A DNA stretch of 64,000 nt, from the NCBI GenBank assembly GCA_963585895.1, contig OY757915.1, positions 96,787,405-96,851,404 of the forward strand, read 5' to 3'. The position numbers and the translations under genes were made by a program. Positions within the stretch are counted from its first letter, which is position 1; each line of letters starts with the position of its first letter. The stretch is from Sepioteuthis lessoniana (lineage: Eukaryota > Mollusca > Cephalopoda > Myopsida > Loliginidae). Under the pieces are notes generated by a model. The model was not told the origin of the DNA. It saw only the letters and a program-made list of their open reading frames with translations, and searched no databases. Shown here piece by piece: positions 1 to 9,505 of the stretch.

Positions 1-247
1 GTGGGCCTCAGGCCCCTCGGTTGAGCAGCCCTAGAGAACGAGAAAGACACAACGCTGATGGCCATAAGAGTGGGGGGGTCAATATATTGCAGTTCTGTTC
101 GGTCTCCAACTCCCTCTCACACGCAAACCTTTCAAATAAAGTGAGAGGTATATTTTTTTAAAGAAGTCTTCGTTCGTCTTTTAATCATTGCGTCAATATG
201 TATTCTACATGTAATTGTGTATAGTTGTAGCATATGACTATACAACA
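1..247 (+). mobile_element. Solo LTR 'A', 3' part (copy 1)
   Basis: Matches the last 246 bases of the LTR at 21007-21603, including AATAAA near 136 and the terminal TATACAACA. The GTCT duplication follows at 248-251. The 5' part lies left of the window. Confidence 0.75.
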
Positions 248-366
248 GTCTAGCTTGCTAACCACCCAAGCTACCCATATTGGCATCCATGTTTCCGGTC
301 ACCAGAATACTGCATTTACTCTATGGCCGAAGCAGAACCTAACAGATGATATTTATCTACATTTGA

Positions 367-724
367 ATGCTTTATATTCAAAGAAGGGAAGATGAGTTGA
401 CGGACTCCCCACCTCCACAAAAAAAAAGAAGATTAAAAAGAAACTTCATGAAACCAGTTCGTCGGAGTTTTACCCGACTCATGCAAGAGGAAAAGGGACG
501 GTTGCTATTTTCAGGGAGTAGTCCCCAAACCAAAAACGGAAGACTTGAATACTTGCATGGGTGGGGTTATGGGAGCAAAGCAACAATATGCGTGGGTGTG
601 GGAAAGTGGTCTTTTCAAGATGAAATGTCGAGGCAAAAATTGTGGTAGGAATCTCGAGGAAGACTCGAGGAAAAGTAAATATAAGATCGTGATGAGAAAA
701 TGCTTCGCAGATTCTCTTCAATAG
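367..724 (+). pseudogene. Protein-like remnant, unknown family
   Basis: Two overlapping plus-strand frames look protein-like. From 367 a frame begins with a charged, Pro/Lys/Arg-rich stretch (DELTDSPPPQKKRRLKR). From 452 another frame stays open to a stop at 722-724 and contains KMKCRGKNCGRN and ends FADSLQ. They would join only through an indel near 485-500. Copy 2 differs there by a 2-base deletion and an A-to-T change, giving a stop soon after. The antisense strand is also open over most of the region, which weakens the case. I do not recognise the family; it may be a decayed exon or transposon fragment. Confidence 0.25.
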
Positions 725-969
725 CGTAATCTATATCACTATTCTAATCACCTCCAGCAACACGAGACCACCCACTCCTAAATTTCACCTCAGAGTGACC
801 TTTACCCAACACTCATGAACATAATTGGGTTCATTGCGAGTCTCCAAAAAGCTGACGTAGCCATAAAAAGTGAAACACCTTTAACAAAATTCTCTGCCTA
901 ATCTTGAAGACCCCAATTAAAGGTATGTTTATTTCATTTATTTATTCTTTTTTTCCTAAATCGACAAAA
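725..969. other. No recognised feature
   Basis: Unique-looking AT-rich DNA. I saw no reading frame or repeat. Duplicated at about 22079-22323. Confidence 0.5.
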
Positions 970-1175
970 GGGGAGTTCCCGTGGTGTAGTAGTTAGCGTG
1001 CAAGACTGCGATAATAGACTGCGATTAAGCAAGTTCGAACTCCAGTTGCGGCATTACGTTCACTTTTGGACTTATAACCTTGAAAAAGTTATGAACTCCA
1101 TTTTCTTTAAGCTATGGGTTGCATTAGATAATCCACAAAGGTTGATATGCCATTAAATAAAGAAATTAAACCAAA
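970..1175 (+). mobile_element. SINE family D, near full length
   Basis: The 5' part carries a Pol III A-box-like TGGTGTAGTAGTTAGCGTG and a B-box-like GTTCGAACTCC, as in tRNA-derived SINEs. The body contains the D-specific 'gttacgttcacttt' and 'aagctatgggtt' segments. The 3' tail reads TTAGATAATCCACAAAGGTT then GATATGCCATTAAA, the tail shared with families A and C. A fuller relative is at 52409-52645. Confidence 0.7.
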
Positions 1176-1336
1176 CAAAATTGGCGAAAGACGAAACACC
1201 AAACATGTTTTTCGCTGGAGAAGTGATCACAACAGAAATAATTCAGTTATTCTAACAAAGAAATTTTGGTGGCAAATATATCAATTAGAAATGAAACATA
1301 TAACTGAAACTTCTTATCTGGGTGTAAATTGTAAAT

Positions 1337-1338
<2 letters not shown>

Positions 1339-1388
<50 letters not shown>
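1339..1388. repeat. (TA)n array
   Basis: Pure alternating AT, about 50 bases. The copy 2 counterpart is at 22693-22742. Confidence 0.9.
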
Positions 1389-1390
<2 letters not shown>

Positions 1391-1990
1391 TCCATAAAAT
1401 GTTTGTTTTGTATATTAGCATAGAGTTAACGAACATTTTGTCTATTCTGTATAAGTCTCTCATTATCAACATTACAGTTATTTTTCTTGGTTAATTATAA
1501 TGATCACATTGAGCGTAAACTAAGCACACTATCTTCATTAAGTTGTAGATTATATTGGAAATGGCTTAGTTCTTTAAATAAAAGTATCTTAATATTATTA
1601 AATAAACAAAAGTATCATTACGATTGCCGTGTTACGATCATGTACATACAACAATGGAGCTATTATAATTTAGATAATTTTAACTCAATTTTTGAGAACG
1701 CTAAGACTAAGCAATGCTTATCAGATAACAAGTGAACATTGTTGTTACGATAAAGCGACCCATTGAATCGATCAGGATTCTGATTTATTGATTGCCTGTC
1801 ATTTTTTTGGGACGTTGCTTAGGAAATTTTTGCTTCAGAAAGACAAACTACACTCGATATAATGAATATTTTGTAGCTTACAAACTAGTTACTCTGCCAT
1901 CGGGACAATGAATAATAATCTATTTATATAGAATACAACGTGACTTATCGTGTCATCTATAGATAAGTACCCTAACCTAAATATTTTGGT
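1389..1990. other. No recognised feature
   Basis: AT-rich DNA. An 82-codon open frame at 1487-1735 has no recognisable domain and no support as a gene. Duplicated at about 22743-23344. Confidence 0.5.
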
Positions 1991-2215
1991 TCTATCCGTG
2001 GGGCTTAGAATAAGCCGACTATCCACCGAAGAGGGATGATCCCTTCAAGTGGTGTCCTGAGGTATCATACTAGATTGCAGGTGATGGTGAGGTTCTAATT
2101 CTAAAGATCTAGGGAGTGTTGTGCACCCCTTCATTGCCATTACTCCAAGGTATACTCTGACCCAGAATGGTAGTACCTGTTAGGGTCCCATCTTTGTGTC
2201 GAAAAGATATCTTTG
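1991..2215 (+). mobile_element. SINE family A, head fragment
   Basis: Matches the A head: 'gcttagaataagccgact', 'gtgatggtgaggttc', 'ccccttcattgccattactcc', 'tggtagtacctgttagggtcc'. No 3' tail is recognisable. Duplicated at 23345-23568. Confidence 0.65.
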
Positions 2216-2657
2216 AAAAGTATTGGTATTGGATAGGATTGCTTGAAACCATATATCTGTATGCACACAAATGGATATTATTAAACAGGGATAATAACTT
2301 TAACCTAATTGTGTATAAATTATTAGTATTATATGGGAATAGAATATTATAGATAATATGATAGATATCATTTAACTATGCAAACAAAATGTAATTAAAA
2401 AAATTGATTGCAAGAGGACGTTGAAAATATAATCATGATTGTAATCAAATTTCGTCATTAGTTGTTAAATAAACAAGAAAAAAAACAAAATTGTATATAT
2501 GAATAGTAAATTTTTTTTTCTAAACCGAAGATATATCAGGATTTTATTATTTCTTGTGGAATATGTTACTCTCAAAACGGATACCATTAGCTGTTATTTA
2601 CTACTAACCTTAATAGCTCTGAAACTCTTTAACAAAAAATATGAATTTGTCGCACTC

Positions 2658-2659
<2 letters not shown>

Positions 2660-2719
<60 letters not shown>
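2660..2719. repeat. (TA)n array flanking a SINE C fragment
   Basis: Pure alternating AT of about 60 bases. In copy 2 (24012-24058) it is shorter. Confidence 0.9.
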
Positions 2720-2722
<3 letters not shown>

Positions 2723-2821
2723 AAAAAGTAAAGTTGGCGACCGTAGTCGAGGGTGACCCGAAGGCTCCCTTTTCGATAGCTACTACACCATGGTGTAGGG
2801 GAGGGCGCTACTCCTTTCCCT

Positions 2822-2823
<2 letters not shown>
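2720..2823 (-). mobile_element. SINE family C, 3' fragment
   Basis: The reverse complement matches the C body ('ccctccccta', 'gtagctatcgaaaagggagcc', 'gtcgccaactttac') seen at 6427-6680 and 53290-53540. Both ends pass straight into (TA)n arrays. Confidence 0.7.

Positions 2824-2864
<41 letters not shown>
2823..2864. repeat. (TA)n array
   Basis: About 42 bases of alternating AT following the C fragment; shorter in copy 2 (24163-24198). Confidence 0.9.
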
Positions 2865-2866
<2 letters not shown>

Positions 2867-3134
2867 GGTGTAATACTTATCCTCATAGAAAATGGAAACA
2901 GCGAACTGAGTTCAAATCCTGAACAAGGATGTTTGGATTTCCTATAGGGTCAATACTCTTGTAAAAGGTATGAATCCAACTATTTTCTCTTCAGCCATGG
3001 GTAGATAGTGGGACAAACTGGGCTCTTTAACCTTGGTATGGCAACGGGTATAAGAGAAGCAGAACTGAATTCAAACATGTTAAACTCCGTTCAAAAACTG
3101 ATTTTGTGTCATATCCTACTCGTGCATTGGGTTT

Positions 3135-3136
<2 letters not shown>
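2865..3136 (+). mobile_element. SINE family B
   Basis: Matches B: 'gagttcaaatcctgaac' (B-box), 'tatgaatccaactattttctc', 'atgggtagatagtgggac', a tail like 'gtgtcatatcctactcgtgc'. The extreme 5' end is replaced by (TA)n. Copy 2 at 24199-24470. Confidence 0.65.
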
Positions 3137-3207
<71 letters not shown>

Positions 3208-3208
3208 T
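3137..3208. repeat. (TA)n then (GA)n compound array
   Basis: Alternating AT followed by AG repeats. In copy 2 (24471-24543) the TA part is shorter and the GA part longer. Confidence 0.9.
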
Positions 3209-3440
3209 TTGTTTTGAGAGGTGTAGCAATTTTTGTTTCCGTTAAAAATAATACGTAATATCTATTTTGATTGTATTATGTTCTAAGGGAAATATTAAAA
3301 TGTTGGTATGTTTGGTTTTTAATAAAACCAATTTTTTTTTTATTAAACAGCTGATTTGGTTGTATTTATTGGTGAGTGATATAGATGATAGAGCTATTAT
3401 AATAATAATGATAATCAATAAATATATATTATATATATAT

Positions 3441-3629
3441 TTAATCCATGGAAAATATTGTCTTGCAACCTAAGGTTTCTTGAAGTTTTTAAAATCGAAA
3501 ATGCGACAAAATATTTTGTATTTTGTTGCATTTTCGATTTTCAATTTCATTCCATCTTCTTAACTGCTTGACAAATGTTGTTATAAACTTCAAGAAACCT
3601 TTGGTTTCAGAACAATATTTTCCATAGAT

Positions 3630-3632
<3 letters not shown>
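3441..3632. mobile_element. Fold-back/MITE-like element with nested palindromes
   Basis: Outer arms 3441-3487 (starts TTAATCCATGGAAAATATTG) and 3585-3632 (ends CAATATTTTCCATAGATTAA) are inverted copies of about 48 bases with a few mismatches. Inside, 3491-3513 and 3519-3541 form a second inverted repeat (AAAATCGAAAATGC... / ...GCATTTTCGATTTT) with a 5-base loop. TA-rich DNA lies on both sides. No coding sequence. Most likely a non-autonomous DNA element. Confidence 0.65.
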
Positions 3633-3680
<48 letters not shown>

Positions 3681-3906
3681 GCTGTAACTCGTAGTAAATA
3701 AACGATAAAAACAAGTATGATATCATTTAAAAACAAATATTGATAATGTTAATTTACTTCTAAATCTATGATATCAAGATTTTATTATTTCTAGTGGAAT
3801 CAAAACGGATATTATCAAGTGCTATTTATTACTGTTCTCTACAGCATTGAAACGCTGTAACGAAAGATATGAATTTATTGCAGCCTAAAAATAAGTATAC
3901 ACTAAT

Positions 3907-4514
3907 GTATATTGATACATATTTGATTAAACATTATAGACATTTTTATTTGTATATTTTTTTTTTGTTAATCCTTTCGAGTTGCTGTATCGATCTTATG
4001 ATATCCGGCGGGTATTGTTTGATAAACCTTTCATAATTAGTTATTTCCCACGTACTTTCTGTCCAAACTTGGGCTATCACCAGGGGAGATGTAGTACATT
4101 TGTTTCTATAAAATAACAAGCCAAAACTATAGATTCTCGATGCACTACATATTAGAAATGCACGACCCAAACTTAATAGAATTAATTTTGAACCAGTGTT
4201 AATGAATTTAAATGTCTTTAGCTACTGACGCTATTTATAGAAACAAATTTTAAAAAGTAAACGCTCCACAGTATAAACGCCCATTCTTACAAAGTAGAAA
4301 TGTATATGCCAAGGTTACATCACTTTTGCAATATACACACTCCTGATGATGGCCTAAAGTTGAACAGAAAGTACTTGGGGAAATAACTAATTATAAAAAA
4401 TTTATTTACCAATTCCTGCCGGATATCATAAAATCGATATGGCAACTCGAATTGATTAACAAAAAAATATGTAGACAAAAAATATCTATAATGTTCAATC
4501 AGATATGTATCAAT
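3907..4514. repeat. Long imperfect inverted repeat (about 180-base arms)
   Basis: The arm at 3907-4093 and the arm at about 4330-4514 are reverse complements with clear divergence. Landmarks: GTATATTGATACATATTTGA against TCAGATATGTATCAATG, and 'gatatccggcgggta' against 'cctgccggatatc'. The inner end of the right arm reads CTCCTGATGATGGCCTAAAG. The spacer of about 230 bases holds nothing recognisable. This could be two inverted copies of a terminal repeat of a larger transposon. Confidence 0.65.
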
Positions 4515-4540
4515 GAAGAAATGCTGCCCAAATATTCATT

Positions 4541-5790
4541 TGCCCAGTCGGTTGGGGCTGTAGAATACACAGACTGCACCTCTGCAGAGGGGTAAGACCC
4601 ACCCCCACAAGTGTCCTGGATATGACACTAAACAATCTGATGGTGAGATTCCAGTAATGCTGGTGCTTTGGGGAATGTGGAGTACCCCTTTATTGCCATC
4701 GCTCCCAGGTCCACTCTGGCCCGCCGTGGTTGCACCTGATAAGGGTCCTATCTATGAGTTAAATAGAACTAAACTGTGCTTCCTTCACAAGACTGATTTT
4801 TGCATTTCTACTGCGTACTTATGCTAAAATTAATTGCTCAAAATAGAACTGTTTTGACGTCTAAACTGTGTACTTATGCTAAACTGAATTATCTGAAATA
4901 AAACTATTTTGACATTTAAATCTGTGTATTGCCCAGTCAGCTGGGACAGTAGAATACACCGACTGCACCTCTTCACCTCCACCGATGAGTGTCCTGTATA
5001 TGACATTAAACAATCTGATGGTAAGATTGCAGTGATGCTGGGGCTTTGGGGAATACAGAACACCCCTTCATTGCCATTGCTCCCAGGTCCACTCTGGCCC
5101 GGCATGGTAACACCTGATTGGGCCCTATCTATGGGTTAAATAGAACTAACGGCATACTTATGCTAAACTGAATAACTTAAAATAGAAATGTTTTTGACTA
5201 TTAAACTGTACTTACATTTAAACTGCCTGCTTATGCTGAACTGATTTTTTTTAATTGAACTGTTTTTTGACATTGAAACTGTACTTACACTAAATTGGTT
5301 TGTTTAATATAGAACTGTTTTGACATTTGACTGTGTGTAAACAAAATCTGTACTTATAAAAACTGGATTGTTTGAATTAGAACGGCTTGACTAAACTGAC
5401 TAGCTAGAAATAAAAAGGTTTTTTTACGATTAAACTTTACTTACATTTAAACTGCGTGCTTATGCTAAACTGAATTGTTTGAAATGGAACTGTTTTTGAC
5501 ATTGAAACTATACTTACACTTAACTGAATTGTTATATATAGAACTGTTTTGACATTTTACTGTGTAAACAAAATCTGTACTTATACTAAACTGAACTAGT
5601 TGAATTAGCACTGTTTGACTAAACGGAATAGCTTGGAATAAAAAATGTATTTGACAATTAAACTGTGTACTCTTGCTAAACGGAATTGTTTGAAATAGAT
5701 CTGATTATTTACATAAAAAATGGATTTGGCGTTAAATAATCTACAAGGGTTGATATGCCATAAAAACCAACCACACACCCAACCAACCAA
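4541..5790 (+). mobile_element. SINE family A, composite with two heads and internal tandem units
   Basis: A first head starts at 4541 (CCCAGTCGGTTGGGGCTGTA) and a second at about 4926. From about 5140 to 5700 comes a series of related units built on 'actgaattgtttgaaatagaactg', 'gacattgaaactgtacttac' and 'aaactgcgtgcttatgct', each pair about 130-150 bases. The tail at 5725-5790 is 'ggatttggcgttaaataatc', 'tacaagggttgatatgcc', then CCAACCA repeats. Confidence 0.7.
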
Positions 5791-6067
5791 ATATACATAT
5801 TTTAAACTTATATATATTTACTGAGATGTGTAGCAATTTCGGTTACAGAGTTTCAATGGTGTGATAAGTAATACGTTTGGATTGTATAATGTTCCGTTAA
5901 AATTTTTAAATTTTTGTATATTTGGTTTAGAAGAAAATTAATTTGTCATTCCGAATGTGTCGTTGCTGCAAACTAATCTCTTGTAAGAATACAAAAACAG
6001 ACAATGTACAAGAATGTATGTGTCTCTAATGATGTGAGAACGATAGCTGTACAAAGTTTGTGTATCT

Positions 6068-6190
6068 GATAGTAAGGCTCCCGTCTTGGAGTTTAGGGAA
6101 TGTGGAGTACCCCTTCGTTACAGTAACTCTCAGTTTCACTCAGACTCGGAGTGGTCGTACCTGTTAGGGTCCAATCTATGAGTCAAATGT
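6068..6190 (+). mobile_element. SINE family A, head fragment
   Basis: Matches 'aggctcccgtcttggagttt', 'gtggagtaccccttcgttac', 'cggagtggtcgtacctgtta'. The duplicate is at about 27412-27534. Confidence 0.6.
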
Positions 6191-6426
6191 TCAATCTTTT
6201 GCTTGGCGTTATTATCATTATTTGAAATCATATAGCTGTAAAAAAGTTGTTCGTATTAGAATATGTGGTTGATGGAATTACTGGTTTTAAATAGCAATAT
6301 TGGAAGCATTTAAGTGGGTGGGGGGTTAGAAAAATGAGCTGTGACTCATTTTAAGATGAGGTTGTCTACAAACTATATTCTCGCAAATCATATATATACG
6401 TGTATATTTGGCATTGAGTAGTCATC

Positions 6427-6680
6427 AGCGAGCCATTGGTATAATGAGTAGACTGTTCGCCAATGGTCCGGGAGACTGGGGTTCAATCCCAGGTCGAGTC
6501 ATACTCTCAGTATAATAAAGTACGGATCAAGAGTAAAGTGGAGTAATCCAGGGAATGGAGTAGAGCCCTCCCCTACACCTCCGTGTTATAGCTATTGAAA
6601 AGAGAGCCTTTAGGTCACCCTTGACTAAGGTCGCCAACTTTACTTACTTCATCAAGGGTTGATATGCCATTTAACCAAAT
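6427..6680 (+). mobile_element. SINE family C, full length
   Basis: The tRNA-like 5' part has an A-box 'tggtataatgagtagactg' and B-box 'gggttcaatcccaggtcgag'. The C body follows ('aagtacggatcaagagtaaa', 'tagctattgaaaagagagcc', 'aaggtcgccaactttactta') and then the shared tail 'aagggttgatatgccattta'. No paired acceptor stem is evident, so this is not called as a tRNA gene. Confidence 0.72.
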
Positions 6681-7684
6681 AACCTCACCTTGCCTAAATT
6701 TGTAATTTAAATCCTCACACTTCAATATAAAACTGAGACGAGCGAAGTTTAAATGATGTATTTCATTGGAAGCAATGAAATCAGATGTAAGGGAGGTAAC
6801 TAAAAAAAACAGTAAATTATTACAGATTTTTTGTATTATTTCAATACGTAAACTGAATTTTTAGCACAACTTTACTTAAGGAGCGAACTGACTGAGATCA
6901 TGCCACCTGGGCAAAAAGGGTTATCCCCCTTATTCCATCTTATCCTATCATTCATTTAATACTACAGAGATGTACAATCTTAATCAGGCATTACTTTCTA
7001 AAGCTTCATGTCTAAAAACTCTAGAGAAATATATCAGGGTCTTGATTTCTAGTTTTACGACGTACCATTACGAATATATCTAGTGGAGTATATCGATGAA
7101 TCAGTATGGATTCCTAGTGTTGAAACTTTCTTGTTAAAACACAATAATTCATTTGAGGCCTCTTCAAAAATGATTTTTACTGTTTAGATTTCTGGAGTTT
7201 TGCGCTTTGGCCGCTCCAGCTTTAACTTTTATCTGTATTATTTTAACATATAAAATTTATCCTTACAAAGTATTTTAGTTTTCCTTTTCTTTTTAATTGT
7301 TAATACTTATAAGATATAAATGTGTGACTTTATAAAGTCAGTCAAATGATTTTGGTAATTTGTTGTTGGTTGGTTTTACGGCATGTCAAATTTTGTTGTG
7401 TTATTGACAATTATAGTTTCAATTAATTATTCTTAATTCCTTTGGACACAGTGATATGTTTTCAAGTAGTTTTATTTAATATCAACTTGTGAGCAGTTGT
7501 ATGGTTTCAAGTAAAAATTCTTATTCAATTCTAATAAATATAATTAATGGTAGTACTTGGGGAAAATTCCTCTACTATAAAACAATAGATTTTTTGTAAA
7601 CAACCGAAGAAAGAGGAATAATATACATAAAACAAAAACTCCGCTTCATTTATTTGTTAATCAGTTTAATAATACTAACAAAAG

Positions 7685-7685
<1 letters not shown>
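6681..7685. other. No recognised gene; one SINE tail scrap
   Basis: AT-rich DNA without a convincing frame. At about 7365-7395 'ggttggttttacggcatgtc' resembles the reverse complement of the shared SINE tail. Duplicated at about 28025-29029. Confidence 0.5.

Positions 7686-7744
<59 letters not shown>
7686..7744. repeat. (ATCT)n tetranucleotide array
   Basis: About 15 ATCT units. Copy 2 at 29030-29064 has only about 9, one of the clearest allele-like differences between the copies. Confidence 0.92.
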
Positions 7745-8191
7745 CGTTTTTTTTTCTGTCTCCTTGACTTTCTTTTCCTTCCTCCCTCCTTTCCTTAGAT
7801 TCCGTTGAAACAGACGATAAATGTCTTATGCATACTGTTACAGCATCATCTCTCTTTTTTCCTTTGCTTTCTTTTTCTCTCTGATGTGTAGTGTGTTCTT
7901 TTTCTTTCCTTTTTTTCCCTCAGCCAAAACAGAAAAATAGTTCCTTATTTATCTGAAGTGATGTCAATGCGTATCATTCAAACACACCGGTTCATATCGT
8001 ATTCTATTAATATTATTGATTATTATTTGATAAACAATTATATATCTTCAGTTAACTATTCTTATCAAGGTTTTAGGATTGATAAAGTTCAATCGTTTTA
8101 AACATTTCATACTTTGTGTTGAATTAATGCTTAAAAGCATTGTGATTCGTTATCAATTTAAGCATTATCTCAGATCTATTCGTTAGGGCTC
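7745..8191. other. No recognised feature
   Basis: Pyrimidine-rich stretch followed by AT-rich DNA. The copy 2 equivalent (29065-29504) contains a 97-codon frame with no recognisable motif. Confidence 0.45.
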
Positions 8192-8350
8192 CTACAGCTA
8201 CCACTGAATCTGGGTCAGAGTGGACCTGGGAATAATGGTACAAAGGAGTGACTTATACTACTCATGAATTCCCAAACTGGAGCCACAATCACTGAATGCA
8301 GTCTAGAGTCATACACAGAACAGTCCAATTTGTGGCACTGGAGAAGAAAA
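8192..8350 (-). mobile_element. SINE family A fragment
   Basis: Reverse-oriented A head: 'gggtcagagtggacctggga', 'aattcccaaactggagccac'. Copy 1 carries several one-base indels relative to copy 2 (about 29505-29660). Confidence 0.55.
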
Positions 8351-8520
8351 GATTTAACCGGGTGGTATTTGGGAAAATAACTTTAAATTGTTGAAGTAAT
8401 AGTGAACCAAATATCTATGTACAATAACTTAGCAAAAAAAAAAAATAACAAAGCAAAAAACAACCTTGTTATACCTATGAGAAATTTACATTATAAGTTG
8501 TTATAATATATATAAAGGTT

Positions 8521-8543
8521 GTTTATATATATAATATATATAA

Positions 8544-8591
<48 letters not shown>
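8521..8591. repeat. (TA)n array
   Basis: Interrupted in copy 1 by extra A or T bases. The copy 2 counterpart (29839-29907) is a pure alternating array. Confidence 0.85.
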
Positions 8592-8592
<1 letters not shown>

Positions 8593-8819
8593 ATACATCA
8601 TTATATTTTTTCATATATAACCATTTTTTCTTGCAAATTCTTCCTCTTACCTCAAGTAAAGTTCTCTTTTTATAAAATTCTCATCCAACTTTTTTCTCCT
8701 ACTCTTTAAATAAATGCATACGGTTTCTCCATTGTGTTTTATCATTTTAAATGCTCTTTCCCAGAAGATGGCTCTAGCTAGGGCCAAAAATACTCGAGAA
8801 GAATATGTTGCCAATATGA

Positions 8820-8903
8820 ATTCATTCCATCCAGATATCAAACCACTCACACACACACACACACACACACAACACACCACACACACGACCACACACACCA
8901 CAC

Positions 8904-8936
<33 letters not shown>

Positions 8937-8985
8937 CATGTGTGTGTGAGTCGTTTGATATCTGCGATGGAAATGAATTTATATA
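8820..8985. repeat. Palindrome enclosing CA/TA/TG array (copy 1, damaged)
   Basis: Same structure as 30134-30277, but the arms carry single-base differences (CCACTC for CGACTC; extra C and A in the right arm) and the CA array is broken by irregular insertions. The clean copy is at 30134-30277. Confidence 0.8.
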
Positions 8986-8988
8986 GGA

Positions 8989-9035
<47 letters not shown>

Positions 9036-9040
<5 letters not shown>

Positions 9041-9222
9041 TGATGTACTCCTATGGACCCCACATATGGCCGTGCAAAAAGCAGGACGACCAGCTCGAAC
9101 TTACATACAGCAACTATGGATGTAACCCCGAAGACCTGCCGGAGGCGATGAATGATAAGGAGAAGTGGCGAGAGAGGGTCAGGGATATCCTTGTAGGCGG
9201 CACGAATGATGATGATGATGAT
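9036..9222 (+). pseudogene. LINE 3' end fragment (copy 1)
   Basis: The encoded residues include SDVLLWTP, GRPARTYIQQL and EDLPEAMNDKEKWRERVRDI, split over two frames by an extra A in copy 1. A (GAT)n tail follows. This is the C-terminus of a non-LTR retrotransposon protein also present at 20601, 46440 and 55335. The 5' side is cut by a (TA)n array. Confidence 0.7.
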
Positions 9223-9276
9223 ATATATATTATATATATATTATATATATATATATAATATAATATATATAAACTT

Positions 9277-9440
9277 AAATGGAAGAAAATTCAAACGTAC
9301 AGTTACCGTGCCGTTATAAATTAATTATTTCGACGAAATTGTACCCCTCCTTTTGTATGCCATCTGAAGTAGTGGGAAAAAACTCGTCGAAATAAATCTA
9401 TCATAACACATTAACTGTACGTGGAATTTTTCTTTCATTT
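9277..9440. mobile_element. Short MITE with 28-base TIRs (copy 1)
   Basis: Same element as 30566-30722 with extra single bases in each arm. Confidence 0.62.
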
Positions 9441-9471
9441 ACGCTACTGATATACTTAATCTGTAAGTGAG

Positions 9472-9477
<6 letters not shown>

Positions 9478-9505
<28 letters not shown>

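Noticed and set aside
4820..5140. Overlapping 91- and 76-codon frames at 4830-5105 and 4909-5139
   Set aside because: Both lie in the family A head and recur in the duplicate and in other A copies with different frames.
6427..6500. True tRNA gene
   Set aside because: A-box and B-box are good, but no paired acceptor stem is visible and a SINE body follows; the same applies to the B, D and E heads.
7686..7744. CRISPR-like regular repeat
   Set aside because: Plain ATCT tetranucleotide array in a eukaryotic sequence; no spacers.
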